Below, piece after piece: positions 26,652 through 39,947 of a stretch of 64,000 nt of DNA. Every line of letters begins with the position of its first letter. Position 1 is the first letter of the stretch. The notes beneath the pieces were generated by a model that was not told the DNA's origin, did no database searches, and was given only the letters and a program-made list of their open reading frames with translations. This DNA is from Lota lota (taxonomy: Eukaryota > Chordata > Actinopteri > Gadiformes > Lotidae), in contig JACYXH010000802.1 of the NCBI GenBank assembly GCA_026745465.1, positions 2,600,001 through 2,664,000 on the forward strand, read 5' to 3'. Both the position numbers and the translations under genes were made by a program.

Positions 26652-27200
26652 CGTGTTATCCTCTCCTCGCTAAACTTTGCAGCAAAGCTCCTTCCAAGGA
26701 CGCCACAACTCCCGATAGTCGAACAGGTTGGCAGGAAAATGTCCGGGAAACTCGTTGGAAAAATGTCCGGTGTCTTAAACAATCCCCTTTTCATCCGTAT
26801 TACACCGACGTGAATGTTTGTGAACGCTGTGTGATACTGACGGTAAACCCGGTCCTATTCAGAGGAAGAGAGCCGCCAGTTGATAGATCCGCTAGGCGCT
26901 ACAGTCCACTGATCCTCCGGGGAGCTGAGGACGATCCCTCATTGAGAAACCAATTACAACAGCGCGTTTCCCTTCAATGGGCGCACGCCGCTGCGCCGCA
27001 AGTGGACAAGAGCATCGATGAATAGCCGAGACTACACAAATACCGCCCTCAGCCCTGCAATAATACACCAGCAGCCAAATATTTGTTGCTCTGTCAACTA
27101 TGTTTACCATCACAGACCAACACAAGGCTCCGAATGGAATAGCGTGGCTCCGACCGCGGGGGAGCGCGATTGCATCCTCGACACACTTAACATGGTCCAT
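26652..27200 (-). promoter_or_regulatory. prkg1: probable promoter/5' UTR of prkg1 alpha
   Basis: A CpG-rich interval upstream of the I-alpha ATG, extending about 500 bases and then falling back to A/T-rich DNA. No clear TATA box. The call rests on composition and position. Confidence 0.45.
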
Positions 27201-27740
27201 CCTCATTATTGCCATGTGTGGGTCGTGTTGGGATCCTCAGGCATAACACACCGTACAAGTTGCGTCATGCATTAGCGCGCAACTGTAATGTACCTAACCT
27301 GACCCAGTTTAATTGAAGTTACTGTTGAAATATCATTAAAGTCAATAGGAACAAGTGTGTAGGCTATATAGGCAATTCAGTTCAGTTGAGATGGGCTTAA
27401 CATGAATGAGATATAAATGGAATGGATGTGAATAACACAGCACACATAGTAAAGTTGATCAAAGATCACAGACTTTCAAAATCCAAACCAGTTCCCTGAT
27501 AGTAATTATCATTATTCTACAATGCATGCACATCCAATCTGTATTCAGTGCCCTTATAACTTCAGGGAAAAGAGACACGAGGGGACTATACCTCATTAAG
27601 ATTCAGAGTTAAAAATAGACCAGTTGAGTTTTCATTCGTCAATGGGCCTAGTTCAGAGTATCGCCCCCCTGTCACATCTAGTCAGTGTTTGTCAGTGGTT
27701 CTGCCCTGCACAATCCACAGTTTACACGTTCATATGCTTC

Positions 27741-28063
27741 ATTAGATATCACAGGTTATAATAGTCACTAATGTGAAATAGTATATGCTGTGATACACAA
27801 TATATATTTTAAATAGTTGCTATCTTTAGATATTACCCAGGAGATTTAGGATAGTTTACCCACCTTTACAGTGGACACGTATAACTAACAGTGCTTTAGG
27901 AACAATTCAGTTTCTTCTCAATTGATATTGATATTGATATACACAAATGTCATATTATTAGATATCCCAAGTTGTGATACTTAACAATGTGAAATATGTA
28001 CATGTGGTGATAGTTGACCCACTTTTACAGTGTACAGGTAGTTCTCATAGTGCTTTAAGCCGT
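27741..28063 (+). repeat. local tandem duplication, period about 216 bases
   Basis: ATTAGATATC, AATGTGAAATA, the segment ACCCAC-TTTACAGTG, and AGTGCTTTA occur in the same order from 27,741 and again from 27,957. The second copy is shorter. No coding potential. Confidence 0.6.
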
Positions 28064-28756
28064 TGTTTTCGATTCAGTCGACACACGGTGCCAAATGCTC
28101 TTCCTCAAGCACTGCCCAAAGAGTTGCTTTGCCTCCTACTCTGTGTGAAGGCTGGCCAATGTGGAAAATGAAATTAAGTTTAATTCACTTGTAACGTTAT
28201 AAACATTGAACATGGTGAGGTCTTAAAATAGAATCAGCGCAGAATCAGTGTCCATTCATAAAGCAATACGCTTTTACATTTTATTTAGTTTTTTTACTAG
28301 GAAATGCCCCTGTAATACTCATACTAACATCCTATCTATACTCTGATTATTTACATAGCCATATCATCCTAGCCGTGACCTTAACTCTGCAATGACCCGA
28401 CAGGTTTTCTCAAACGTATCCATTCATTATATACTTTTCTTTTTTTCTCCGTATTTGCATTCAGCAGGAATGTAGCAGCACCAGTTTGGGTTTTAGCTTA
28501 TGTTTAGTTAGCAGTATGTGGGTTATCGGCACATATTTTTAATTCATGGTTTAGTAGATGGGTAGAGTGGGAGTTCACCTGAGTTGATCAAGCTATCCTG
28601 TAGATGCTGATGGCCTTAATCGCATGTTATAGTGGCTGTTGGTGTGAGTCACTGTATATGTGCTTGGTAAGGTATTTTTGCCCACACTGCAATAAAATGA
28701 TATTGGTATATTTCACAGGGGTTTCTAGAGAGATATAGAGATAAAGTGAGATATAT

Positions 28757-28766
28757 GGAGAGAGAG

Positions 28767-28823
<57 letters not shown>
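28757..28823 (+). repeat. (GA)n microsatellite
   Basis: A nearly pure GA array with one early GC interruption. Confidence 0.9.
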
Positions 28824-28826
<3 letters not shown>

Positions 28827-28897
28827 GCCTTTCGCCCACCTCAGGGATAGATCAACTTACGGAAGAGCAGGGGCCAGACATTAGTCACTGTTTTCCT

Positions 28898-28898
<1 letters not shown>

Positions 28899-28934
<36 letters not shown>

Positions 28935-29102
28935 ACACTCACACAGATGACACACACACGCACACACACAGAAAGGGAGAGAGAGGGGAGAGGTTGAGAG
29001 AGGCAAGAGAGAGAGAGACAAAGTGAGTGGGAGGGAGAGAAACAGAGAGAGAGATAGATATCATGGGCATACCCAGGAATATACTAGAACATATTTAGGA
29101 TC

Positions 29103-29149
<47 letters not shown>

Positions 29150-29203
29150 GATTGTTGACATCCACACTTCCAAACTCACTTCATGCGTTTAACCCCTATT
29201 CTA

Positions 29204-29263
<60 letters not shown>

Positions 29264-29384
29264 ATACAAAACACACACACACAGTCACACAAAACACACT
29301 GAACTACATAAGCACACACAACACACACACAAACACACACAGTTGCACAAAACACTAAACTACACAAGCACACATAATGCACAC

Positions 29385-29425
<41 letters not shown>
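28899..29425 (+). repeat. cluster of (CA)n microsatellites
   Basis: Four main CA arrays (28,899-28,932, 29,107-29,142, 29,203-29,256 and 29,390-29,423). They are separated by short unique or GA-rich DNA and by duplicated CAGTCACACAAAACAC-type spacers. Confidence 0.85.
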
Positions 29426-29427
<2 letters not shown>

Positions 29428-29750
29428 ACACATACTGTGTGACAGATGTATGAGCGAGCTTGTACGGGAACTAAGCGTGTCTAACGGTAACAGTGCTCAA
29501 TATGGGCCTTACGGTTCCCGGGGGGCCTCCAGGTTTCAACTTTGACCCCTGGTAGCTTCTGATGGTGTACTTCACACAGCACACGCACACACACACAGAC
29601 ACTCCCAGAGCCCAGCTAGCTATCGAAGCAGCTGGCCCCTAGCCCCGGGGCCGCCTTGTCCAGGAAAGCTGAGACAGGCGCTGGAGGAAGGTGAGCTAAT
29701 CTGTCCATACCGCAAGGGAGACGACCGGAAGAGGTGCTTACGATGGGGGC

Positions 29751-30500
29751 ATCTGTCTCTCTGTCTCTCTCTTTCTCCCCCCTCTCTCTTTTTCTCTCAC
29801 TCTCGCTCTTTCTCTCTCTCTGTCTCTATCTTTCTCAAACTCATCTGTCTCTATCTCTGTTTCCCTCCCTCTGTCTCTCTCATCCCTGTTTTCCCTCCAT
29901 CTCCCTTTATCTCTGTCTCTCTCTTATCTGTCTATCTCTGTCTGAACCTCTCTCTCTGTCTCTCATCTAAATTCAAAGGGCTTCTATTCATCTATCTGTT
30001 TCTATTTCTCTCTGTCTCTCCCCCCTCTTTCACCCCTCTCTATATTTCTCACTGTCTTTCTAGCTACCTCTTGCTCTCACTCTGTCTACCTCTATCAAAC
30101 TCAGTGTATCACTTTGTCTCTCTCTCATCTAGATTCAAAGGGCTTCTATTCCTCTTTCCATCTGTCTCTATTTCTCTCTCTCACCCCCTCTCCCTTTCCC
30201 CCTCTTTCTCTCTTTCTATTTCTCTCTTGCTGTCACTCTGTGTCCATCTCTATCAAACTCTCTGTATCTCTACATCTCTCTCCCTCTCCCTTTCTCCCTC
30301 CATCTCCCTTTATGTCTCTCTGTCTCTCTATAGCACTATTTCTTTCTCAAACTCTCTGTCTCTCAATGTCCAATTTCAAAGCACTCCTTCAAGTCGTCTT
30401 ATCTATCTGCCTCTGTATCTCTCTTTCTCAACCTCTTTCTGTCTCTTTCTGTCTCTTTATCATGCTCTCCCTCTCACTGTCTCTGTTCCTCTCTCATCCC
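29751..30500 (+). repeat. 750-base polypyrimidine tract with internal longer repeats
   Basis: Almost entirely C/T on the plus strand (TCTC, CCCTCT, TCTG). The non-pyrimidine island ATTCAAAGGGCTTCTATTC occurs at 29,971 and 30,133, and a diverged version lies near 30,373. The tract therefore grew partly by duplicating units of roughly 160 bases or more. It ends in a run of C at about 30,500. Confidence 0.85.
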
Positions 30501-30798
30501 CCCCCCCCCCGTCTTTCTATGAACCATTTGGCACTTGATCGTAATTGCCCGCCCCCCGTCTTGCAGCATGACAGACATGATAGCATCAACATGTCAATGT
30601 GCTCAGACTCCACGTCTCGTTGTCAGACATTCATATGCCTAACATGATATGAGAAAAGATGGACTGGGCTCAGATATTCTATTGCTATATTTTGTACTTT
30701 CCCATTCATCTTTCCGATATTGGCGCACTTAAAAGATACAACACTATACATTATAGAACAATAGTATACTGTACGGAACAGTTACATATTGTTTCACA

Positions 30799-30970
30799 AG
30801 TATTGTAGTGCTAGGATGTTTGACTCCCAGACCAAAGGTTCTGGGTTCAAACCCCAATGGCCAATGAGCTCCTTGAGCAAGGTGCCAAACCCCTTCCTGC
30901 TTATGTACATAAATTTTTTTTACTTTAGGACACTTTGGATGAAAATCGGCTAAAAGGCTAATGAGTAACA
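30799..30970 (+). repeat. tRNA-derived SINE, best preserved copy
   Basis: The order is GTAGTGCTAGGATGTTTGAC, TCCCAGACCAAAGGTTC, B box GGGTTCAAACCCC, CTCCTTGAGCAAGGTGCC, and the tail CACTTTGGATGAAAATCGGC. It serves as the reference for the diverged copies in the window. Confidence 0.7.
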
Positions 30971-31609
30971 TGTGATTCAGAAGGTCAAAATCCTGTCGTG
31001 TGCTGTTCACAGTGTTAACGGCATTCCAGCTGGAATGCTGCATTTGCGCTAACCTCCAGGTGTGTTTGTGGACGAGGCCTCATAAAAAAAATTGACACAT
31101 TACCACCTTTTTCAGAACCGTAGCCTGACAAATGTGAGACATGTAAAAAAAAACAATCACTTTTTTTATAGTTATTCCAAGAGAAAAGGGTCTGTTCTTA
31201 CATGATGGACTCTAGGTTCTCTAAATTCTCGGAATTGCTGGCTGTCTCCAGCTATTATATGAAAAAAGTATGATACCACTGACTGAAAGAGGGCAAACTC
31301 AGCCAAAAACCAAAGGCAATTACTCTTAAAAGAATAACTAAATTCCAATTAATTTCTCAAACTTGATTGCGGATACAGTCATTACATTATATGTCATTAT
31401 CAGTGTATCAGGTTATTGTGGTGAAGAATAATGAAAGGCCTGTTTATAATGGCTTGAAAATAAAAATGGTTTATTGTTTTCAAATAGAGGCTTTTTTTAA
31501 GGACTTTGCAAAAGACACAAAATAAACACACTTCGTATTTTAGATTATATTTACTTAATATTCTGCTCAGTTGTATTTTGTATATTTTTTAATTCCTCCT
31601 CGTTTACTG

Positions 31610-31705
31610 CACCAACATTATGGAACAAATTCCTCATGCGCAAACTTACCTGGCAATAAAACGCATTCCGGTACGGACTCTGATTCTGATAAAACACAGA
31701 ATATA
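31610..31705 (+). repeat. LINE-like 3' tail (GGCAATAAA...TTCTGATTCTGAT type)
   Basis: It contains CAAATTCCTCATGCGCAAAC, TACCTGGCAATAAAAC and CTCTGATTCTGAT. The same element end occurs at 40,985-41,080. This is the typical end of a fish non-LTR element, but no reverse-transcriptase frame is nearby. Confidence 0.5.
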
Positions 31706-32811
31706 CAAAACAGTGTCAAGTAAAAAATGTCTTAAGGTTATGTTGTTTAGTTTGTTTTCTGCCTCAATGAGCATCACATCATGACCTTTGTGTTTCTGGA
31801 GGGATTTCCTGGGGCAGGAGAGGTCACAGGTGGTTGTGAAGGTGTCACCCTGGTCGTAAATTCGAAACGAGCAAATGTCTAGTTATGCTGGAGGTAACCC
31901 AAGGTCTCTCTGGAAGACCCTGCTCTACACACAACCTTCAATGTGGTAGTGTTGACCTTTCTCTTGTTCTTCCCCATGTTGGTATCAAGATAGATAACGT
32001 CTTGATTTAATATGTTCTATGTGTTTTATTATACCTATACTTACCTTTACTATTTTAGGTGTTTTGTAATACGTACTGGACACTCGACTTATCATAAGAA
32101 TTTGACTTTGTTGCTGAATCTTTTTTTAATCATTTTTTATCTTTATCTTATTTATCAACAAAAAGTTTTTTTACTCCGTATCTGACTGTACATCTGTGAA
32201 AATAGAAAATATCGTCACATTCTCATCATCACCATCATGGCCACACTGTTGCCTGTACTAAACACCAGTCCAAAGCCATGTGTGTATTGAATGACAAGAG
32301 AAACGTGGATTAAAGCGTTGGGGCAATGCCTCTCGTCATCGCTGGGTTTGAAGGTCTTAAGACTTGGTTTAAAAGCGTCTTTCCTCCCTGGGTTCAGTGC
32401 CTAGACAGAGCGACTGAGTCAACAAACTGGTGTAGAACTGCAGCTGTGTGGATGTGTTAATGAAACGAAACCTTTAGACAGCCTCCCTTTAACACGGGAC
32501 GCCCCTCTGCCGATCCCCAGCCGAATAGCTCTCGCTCTCTCTGTGACGCTGGGTGTCTCTCTCTCTCTCTCTCTCTCTCGCTGTTGGTGTGACTCACACA
32601 TTCGGTTGACCCCTAAAGTATACTGTTTGTGGTCATTTGGGAGAGGGGAAGAAGAGTGTGTGTGTGTGCAACTGCAGATGTGTGCTTCTGTGTGTGTGTG
32701 TGTGCTTCTGTGTGTGCGTGTGTGTGTGGGCCCATGCATGAGTGAATATGCATCCGAATGCCTGTCTCCCAGTGTTCTTGTGTTTACAGGAGTTCTAGTT
32801 CTCTTCATGTA

Positions 32812-32812
<1 letters not shown>

Positions 32813-32860
<48 letters not shown>

Positions 32861-32874
32861 TGTGTGTGTGTGAG
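32813..32874 (+). repeat. (GT)n microsatellite
   Basis: A GT array with one TATG interruption, followed by a short GA stretch. A CT array lies nearby at 32,559-32,580. Confidence 0.85.
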
Positions 32875-33489
32875 AGAGAGAAAGTGCACGCATGTATGTG
32901 GATATATGTGTGCGTGCGCGTGTGTCCCTCTTGCTTAAGAGAGCGGTAAACACACCTGAGAGATGAGTCATGTTGGCGAGGCGCTACGTACCGGCCCTTA
33001 TCGGCCTGTTAGCCAGGAATGTGTTTAATGGAAAGCTGTTTGAGGGAAGCCGGCGTTCCCGGGTGTTAGCTGCTGTAAGCTGTACCATATGGTATCCGTC
33101 TGTACCCCCCACCCCCTCCGACCGTTAGCCCTAGTCCCTAGTACACGGCACTTTCTCTCACAAAGGCCTTGTGCTGTACAATGTGTATATGCCAGCACAG
33201 CGGCTGTTTTAAACAATGAAGCGCAGGGATCATTTGATCTGTCCGGGTTTCTGTTATAAAAACCAGAGGACATAGCGGTAGTTGGGCGGCTGTGCTTATG
33301 TGAGCGATGGTATACAGTGTTTGTGTGTATGTGTCTCCATGCGTGTGTGAGGGGCATAGGGTAGGCTTGTCACGAGGCATCTGTGTATGTGTACAGTATG
33401 TGTGAGTGTCTATATATGTACAGTATGTGTATGTGTGTGTATGTGTGCATGAGTTGGGGCTGGAGGCATTAGGTAGGCTTGTTGAGAGG

Positions 33490-33536
<47 letters not shown>
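33490..33536 (+). repeat. (GT)n microsatellite
   Basis: A pure GT array of about 46 bases inside a region of near-duplicate segments. TAGGTAGGCTTGT-type and GAGGCTGTGTGTG-type segments recur between 33,355 and 33,620. Confidence 0.85.
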
Positions 33537-33538
<2 letters not shown>

Positions 33539-35313
33539 CGTGAGTGTGTGCATACAGATCTGTGTAGATCAGAGTGTGGGTTGGGTTGGAGGCTTGTCAA
33601 GAGGCTGTGTGTGTGTGTGCATGTGTGTGTGCTTGTGTGCAAATGCGTCTCCTTGCGGGCCAATGTGAGTTGGGGCTGAAGGTAGGGGGCATCGGCTATT
33701 CGGCTCATCGAGAACCCAAGGCTATTGCATCCGTCTGCACCCACTCATGCCTCTTCCATCACCCCTTGCATACCACAGAGGGGCCTCTGTGCACCTCCAC
33801 GTGCACTAATCCCTGCTGTGTTTATAAATGCAAGGACATCGAGTGATGATACGACAACAACGTTTTTCCAAGCGTCTGGAACGCCCTGACAACCCTGCCA
33901 CAACATGCTTTATACTTTACTTCAACGCACTCATAAAGTTCAGCGGAGCCAAAGATAGACACAGGCAGTTGGGAAAGACAGCCGTAAATCTGTAAAAGAC
34001 CCCCGGGGGCCCCTCGTGGGGAAAGGGTCTTTAGATGGGGGGCAGCTCGGCTTGCTGCTGTTGTTGTGAACTTTCACCTCCAGCCCTTCAGCGATGATTC
34101 TTGGGTCCTTCAACTGCAGTAAAAGCAGGGTGTTTTCTACTAGGAGACCCTATTTGAATCTCTCCATGATTTCTTGTGTTAACGTTTATCACATTACTAC
34201 GATGACTCAATACTGTGCTTTCGCACACTATAAATGTTACATTGGAAATTATTATATGCATTTTGTATCTGTTTCATAGCACCAGCAAATCAAATAAACC
34301 ACATTCTGATCTTTCTTTGTGTTTTTTGCACTCTTTTCCGTATTTGATAGTGCAACAGCATTGGATTCCCCCTAACCCCTTTCCGTAAGGTTGGTCTTTA
34401 AGACTGGGGGGTGGTGGTGGTCTCTCAGCATTCCTCTTTCAGCGGGACGTTCAACAGGCCACCACCTGCACCGTGTCAACAACCAACAGGCTCTTAATGC
34501 ACAGGGTTAACTGTTACAGCATTCACCGTCACCTTAAGTGGACGTCTTTGTAAAAAGAGATAAAAATACACACATATATATCGCTCAAATACATTGAAGA
34601 TCTTCTGGTGAATACCTTGCTCGACGTTTGCACCGTTTGCATATATACTCTATGTACCATAATGTAACCATAAAACAAAGAATAAACATAAGAACCATAA
34701 AGAAAGACACTTTTTAGAGTTATAAATGTGTATATAGTTGATAGTGTTGAAGTTGTAAAACACAGCACTGCAACATTAGCCTGCAACGGTTCATCATGCA
34801 TGTAAAGGGGAGCTATGGTGACTTGACTCTGTGTCTGGACTCAGCTGTTACCACGCTGTGTAACCTTTGTTTGGGCAACATGACCGCCGACTGTCTGGCA
34901 ATCACTGACATGCCAAGACCGCTCAATTATACTCAACCTTGGGTCAAACCTCCGCCCTTCATGTCATCGTCTCCCTTTTTACTGTCATTTTGTGGGTTTT
35001 AAGGGCCATCAAATCTGAACGAATAAACAAAATGAAAAAACAACAAAAACGGCTAAAAGAAACACAGTTACGCAGTGATTATGCAAAATCTTTGCAATAA
35101 GAAAATGTTTTCACCATTTGTGTTGCTTTTTCGTTTAGTTTATGCATTATTTTGTCAAAGTTACCCATACATCTTCAATGTTCAAAGTAGACACATTCCC
35201 CCTTGTGTTCACCTTGACAACAATCAAAACATATTCATGGTTCTAAGGATTATTTGGTCACTTGAAAACAATGTGACACACATGACAAGTGGCCACTAAG
35301 ACCGGTCCTTGTG

Positions 35314-35331
35314 CCCCCCCCCCCCCCCCCC
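35314..35331 (+). repeat. poly-C run (18 bases)
   Basis: A pure C run in otherwise mixed sequence. Confidence 0.9.
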
Positions 35332-35599
35332 ACAAACCTCCTTCAAGAGGCTCTCCTTAATTGTAATAGTAGTAGTAATAATTTATCATCTGATTTACGC
35401 CCATGAAGGAGTTGCCTCATTGCTTGGACACACTTACATTGTTTCCCACTGCCATGCGTTGCAAGACAAATTGATGTTATGAAAAATAGGAAAGGATTGG
35501 GGGGGTTAGCCCCGTGGTTATCTGCGCCTCCACTTCTCATGGATTGTCACCGATTTGCTGTTGCCGCAGTTGCCTAGGATCCTAGATCCCTTCCATCTC

Positions 35600-35600
<1 letters not shown>

Positions 35601-35630
<30 letters not shown>
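35601..35630 (+). repeat. poly-C run (30 bases)
   Basis: A pure C run preceded by TCTCT, followed after TT by seven more C. Only 270 bases from the previous C run. Confidence 0.9.
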
Positions 35631-37110
35631 TTCCCCCCCGCCTTCAATCGACATCACGGTGGAACCAGGAGGTGTTTACCCCAGAGGAACCGGCAGGCCC
35701 TCTGGAGACAGCTGTGCGGTAATGTAATATGCACTGGCTGAGCGGCCTTCTGCCACGGATAACACGGAAGTGTGCAAGTGTGAGGAAGGAACACAGCAAT
35801 GTCGAGGGAAAGACTGAGATTGAGCGTGTGTGACAGAGAGTGTTCGTTAGGGATGCTTGAGCCTACCCCCTATAGGCCCATGTATTGCATAACGTGCTCA
35901 TGATGAATTTTGGTCAAGAGCTTTTCGTGACGGCGGTGACCAATCAGTTCGTACTTGGCATCAAATGCAGTCTATCTCAGTGTTTTGGTCTATTGTATAG
36001 TGACTGTTTGCTGCGTCTCCAGCATCCAAATCGCAGGATGCATGCTTGTCAAGGTCCGGGCTGGCATTGCCACTAGCACGCAGCTAGTCTGTGCGCATGG
36101 GTGCCCTTCACGCACATTACACAAGCTCCTATCCCCGTTCTCATGACAGCCCCTTGACTGCGATTAGGGAAAGGGCAATCTGCAACACACAGCATCTTCT
36201 CTTTATATGTTGGCCTTGGTAATGTGTAGGCTAATCAGCCAGCAGTGGAAAACATAACTATTGTTATGTATATATGGGGCCGCTTAACAGAATCCTTTAA
36301 GGTATTGAATGTAATTATGTACCACAGAGTCGTAAAGTGTTACTTTGAAAAAAAAGAATTATATATATATACTACTGATGCATAGCCTACTTTTCATCAG
36401 GTTAAAAATAAATCAGATTCAGCTCACCAACGGGAGACCAGCCAAAACAAAACAAACTAAAATGAAACAGAATAAACACCATCACTCTTCATAGAAGTCA
36501 TTGCAGTGAGTGGAGGGGAGCCAAGGGCTGCATGAATCATATTTTACAACTGTTGAACTGCTGAAGACTCCTGCCTTAACTTGGTTACAAAGCTTGGCTT
36601 ACAGAGGAATATTTTTAAATTTTTGCTTCTCCTCAGACAGAAAAGCTCCATCGCTTTGAAGGTTAAGAAACACTGTGTTTGTTTGGTTTGTTACATCTCT
36701 TAGGGTACAATCCTCTCCGCTAAGAGTTGGATGTTCTTTGCTTGTTGCTTGTTTGGAGGCATCTTAGTCACGGACGGTTGGTAAAATGTTTAAAACCTTT
36801 TAAAACCTTCTGTGATGTACTGGAACCAACTCGATTTAAGGACTCTGTGATTTGGGTAGATCTGCAGGAACAATAGCTATTAACATTTAGCGGCTAGATT
36901 CTAGGTTGGGTGTTCGGAATATAGCCATCTAACAGATGGACGTTAGGGTTAGGGTTAACTTTTAACTCAAATAAGAAAACTGTTTGGATTCCATTGTTTT
37001 CAGAACGTCAACAAAAGCTGACTTGACAAACTTTGAGAGGTCAGTATTGTTTGAACTTTAAGTGCAGCAGCGTCAAGGAGGATAATACCAGCGGTCCTCT
37101 ACGGCCCATA

Positions 37111-37285
37111 TTATTCAGCAGACACTTTGATCTAAAGTGACATAAAGTCATCTTTGGTCATATACATGTGATTAAGGCGAAGGTAGGGGTTAGGCATTCA
37201 GCTGAAGGATGCCTTCATGTATAGGCTGTAGACATTCGAGTTGAAACCCAGAACCTTTAGCTTTGGAGAAATGACCATGCTCATA
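37111..37285 (-). repeat. tRNA-derived SINE remnant
   Basis: Minus orientation. The tail reads TATTCAGCAGACACTTTGAT on the plus strand. It is followed by GGATGCCTTCATGTATAGGC and the complement of a B box (GAGTTGAAACCC). Same family as the 30,799 copy. Confidence 0.6.
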
Positions 37286-37882
37286 CTGCTGCTAAGCTTG
37301 TTCATTTGTGTGTTGATGATATTGTTCTTCACGTAAACAGTGAATAATAAAAACAATACATTTTTGGGAAGCCCTTTACAATAGCTGCAACTTTTAAGGT
37401 TAAGTAGTAGATAGTGAATTCATAGTGAATTAATAGTTGATTACCCTGTTTAAATTAATAGTTTTAACACTCTTTCTACATGAGTCATTATTAACACCTT
37501 CTAAATAACTTTTAAATCATTGACTTACTTGTAACTTTAACTATATAATCATTTATAACTGATTATGAATTGCTATTACTATTAATTCACTATGTACTAC
37601 TACTTTATTAATGCTGTAAAGATGCAGTGCTACCAAGGTTTGTTTGTATAGACTTGTTATCCGCCATCTCTTCATTAAGGGTTTTCTTTGTTTTGTTTTG
37701 TTAAATGTCAAGCTTAAGTCAACAGACACAATGGAAGGCAGTTGTTTGTGTAGTTTCTCCAAGCTTTTGGTATTCAAACAACAGTAGAAGCAGCTGGGCC
37801 CTGATGCAATAGTTATAGAATATAGCGGGATGAACCAGAAACCATCAGAGGCAGCACTGAGCCATTAGAGAATAGAATAAGC

Positions 37883-38200
37883 CATGGGAAAGAGATGGAA
37901 GAAAGACAGAGAGGGAGAGTGGAATAGAGAAAGAGGGGGAAGATGGAGATACATTGAGGGAGAGAGAGAGCGGGTGGGAGAGAGGGACAAATGTGGATGA
38001 GAGATATGGAGGGAAAAAGGGAAGATGAGAGAGGGAGATGAGAGGGAGAGAGAAAAGGAGGAAGAGAGAGGGACAGTTTGGAAGTAATGGGGAGATGGAG
38101 GAAGAAAGGTGTAAGTGTGTGAGAGATAGATGTGTGAGAGAGCGATGGACAAAGAAAGGGGGATGAAAGATAGAGGGAGAGAGATAATGAGGTAGATGGA
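37883..38200 (+). repeat. GA-rich polypurine tract
   Basis: About 320 bases of GAGAGGGAGAG-type sequence. It creates Ser/Leu/Pro-rich open frames on the minus strand with no other sign of coding. Confidence 0.75.
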
Positions 38201-38390
38201 TGAAGAAATGTGGTTGACAGGCCAGGTCAGTAATTCCAAGCATCCCCCTCTTCACCTCCTCAATGATTTCATACATCACACATAGAATATATACACGCAA
38301 ACCTCTCCTTGAAAATCATGCAAATGGTAATCATACATTAATAGCCGTCAAAGCCACATACATGTAAATACACATAAGTTTTTCTCTAGA

Positions 38391-38480
38391 GCAGCGGTTC
38401 GCAAACTTTTATAATGCTGTGACCGACTGTTGACGTACATTTGATTCAGGAACAAAATATTCAATACATTTTCACTACAA
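38391..38480 (+). mobile_element. hAT-like element end (fragment)
   Basis: AGCAGCGGTTCGCAAACTTT resembles the CAG-GGTTCTCAAACT termini of hAT-superfamily elements, followed by GCTGTGACCGAC. I see no second terminus and no transposase. Confidence 0.4.
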
Positions 38481-39589
38481 ATAAAAATAAATGTTATGTA
38501 TATTGTTCATCAATACACCATTTTCCTGATCAGTCTTCAACAATACCAATGATAAAATAAAATGTGAATGTAGCCATGCATATATAAATATATGTTTATA
38601 AATATGTTAATTGTGGCCATACCATTTCTCGAGTGAACTCGAGTTAACGCATATTCCAATGACTTTGAAATAACAGAACCAGGAAGTCTGCATCAGTGCA
38701 TCTGGCTGATATTGGACAGCCAGTAATACGCCTTGCATGCAAAACGCCTCTCACCCACAAAAATAACCTATCCAAAACCCTGCAGACCCACAGACAACGT
38801 GTTTGTAAAGGATTATGTTTCCTACCTGGTTTAGGTATAGGGCAGATGATGGTTAAAACGGTGTCTACATTTTGACAGATTGCCAACAGAGTGAAGTTTC
38901 CTTGCAGAATGGCATGTTGAGCGTGTTCCCCACCGTTGGTGCACTTGTCGCATCACACGTTACATCACACATACGTTATGTCATTCTCAGATGCAAGGAT
39001 GCAATGGACATTTTTAGTTTGTGTGTTCTCAATACTTCTAGTAAAGATCTAAATGTTTACAACAACCAAACGTGTCGTTATGGTTGAGTTGTTTTTGTGA
39101 ACAGATTTGAACCTGTCTGTTTAGAGACACATCATGACCCAGCGTTAGCTGAGTAAACTACATTAGATGAAACTACAAATAACACATTTCCACTGAGTGT
39201 TGATGTGAAACTGTTGTACCATACCTTTTTCAAACTCGATGCAAGGCTGTTGGGCCTGCATCGGTCTGCATCGGTCGTCCAGCTGTCGGCGAAATGTCCT
39301 TGAGCGACCGTTCAATCAATATAAGGAGCCATGGATATAGGATGTGGACCTGCAACGTTAAGCTCTTTAATCTCTACTTCGTTTCTATTGCCTCTTGGGA
39401 AAACCCTCCCAGAACCAAAGGGATTTGGTATCACAAGCACTTAGCATATGGTTTGCATGGCGAATATATAATTCCTGCCATGATCGTCGTCATTGTTTGA
39501 CTTTTTTGTATTATAAATTATTAAATAATACAAATACAATAATGAAAACACACCAGGGAACACCATGCAAAATCATTGTGAAGAGAGAG

Positions 39590-39701
<112 letters not shown>

Positions 39702-39947
39702 TACATAGATGTTATAGGGTTTTGTCCTCAGTTATATACTGTATAGATATCAGGGCTCCTAAGTTTCACTAGAAAAACCAAAACACGTCTTTGACTTTCA
39801 TTAGTGAACAAACCTGTGTGCCCTTTATTATGTTAGTGTATGACTAATATTGTGAAATTGTGAATATTTCCCTGGGTGGAACAACTTGAGATGCCTGTTG
39901 ATCACAGCAGGGGATTGATACTACACCAATGGTAATCTTCTATTCTC

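Noticed and set aside
30799..30900. Possible tRNA gene
   Set aside because: A- and B-box-like words are present, but no cloverleaf stems or anticodon arm form, and the downstream SINE body is shared with other copies.
32419..32889. 156-codon minus-strand frame
   Set aside because: It is made of CA and GA arrays with mixed sequence between. No conserved domain or splice support.
36940..36958. TTAGGGTTAGGG telomere-like string
   Set aside because: Only two units in unique sequence. No array and no sign of a fusion point.
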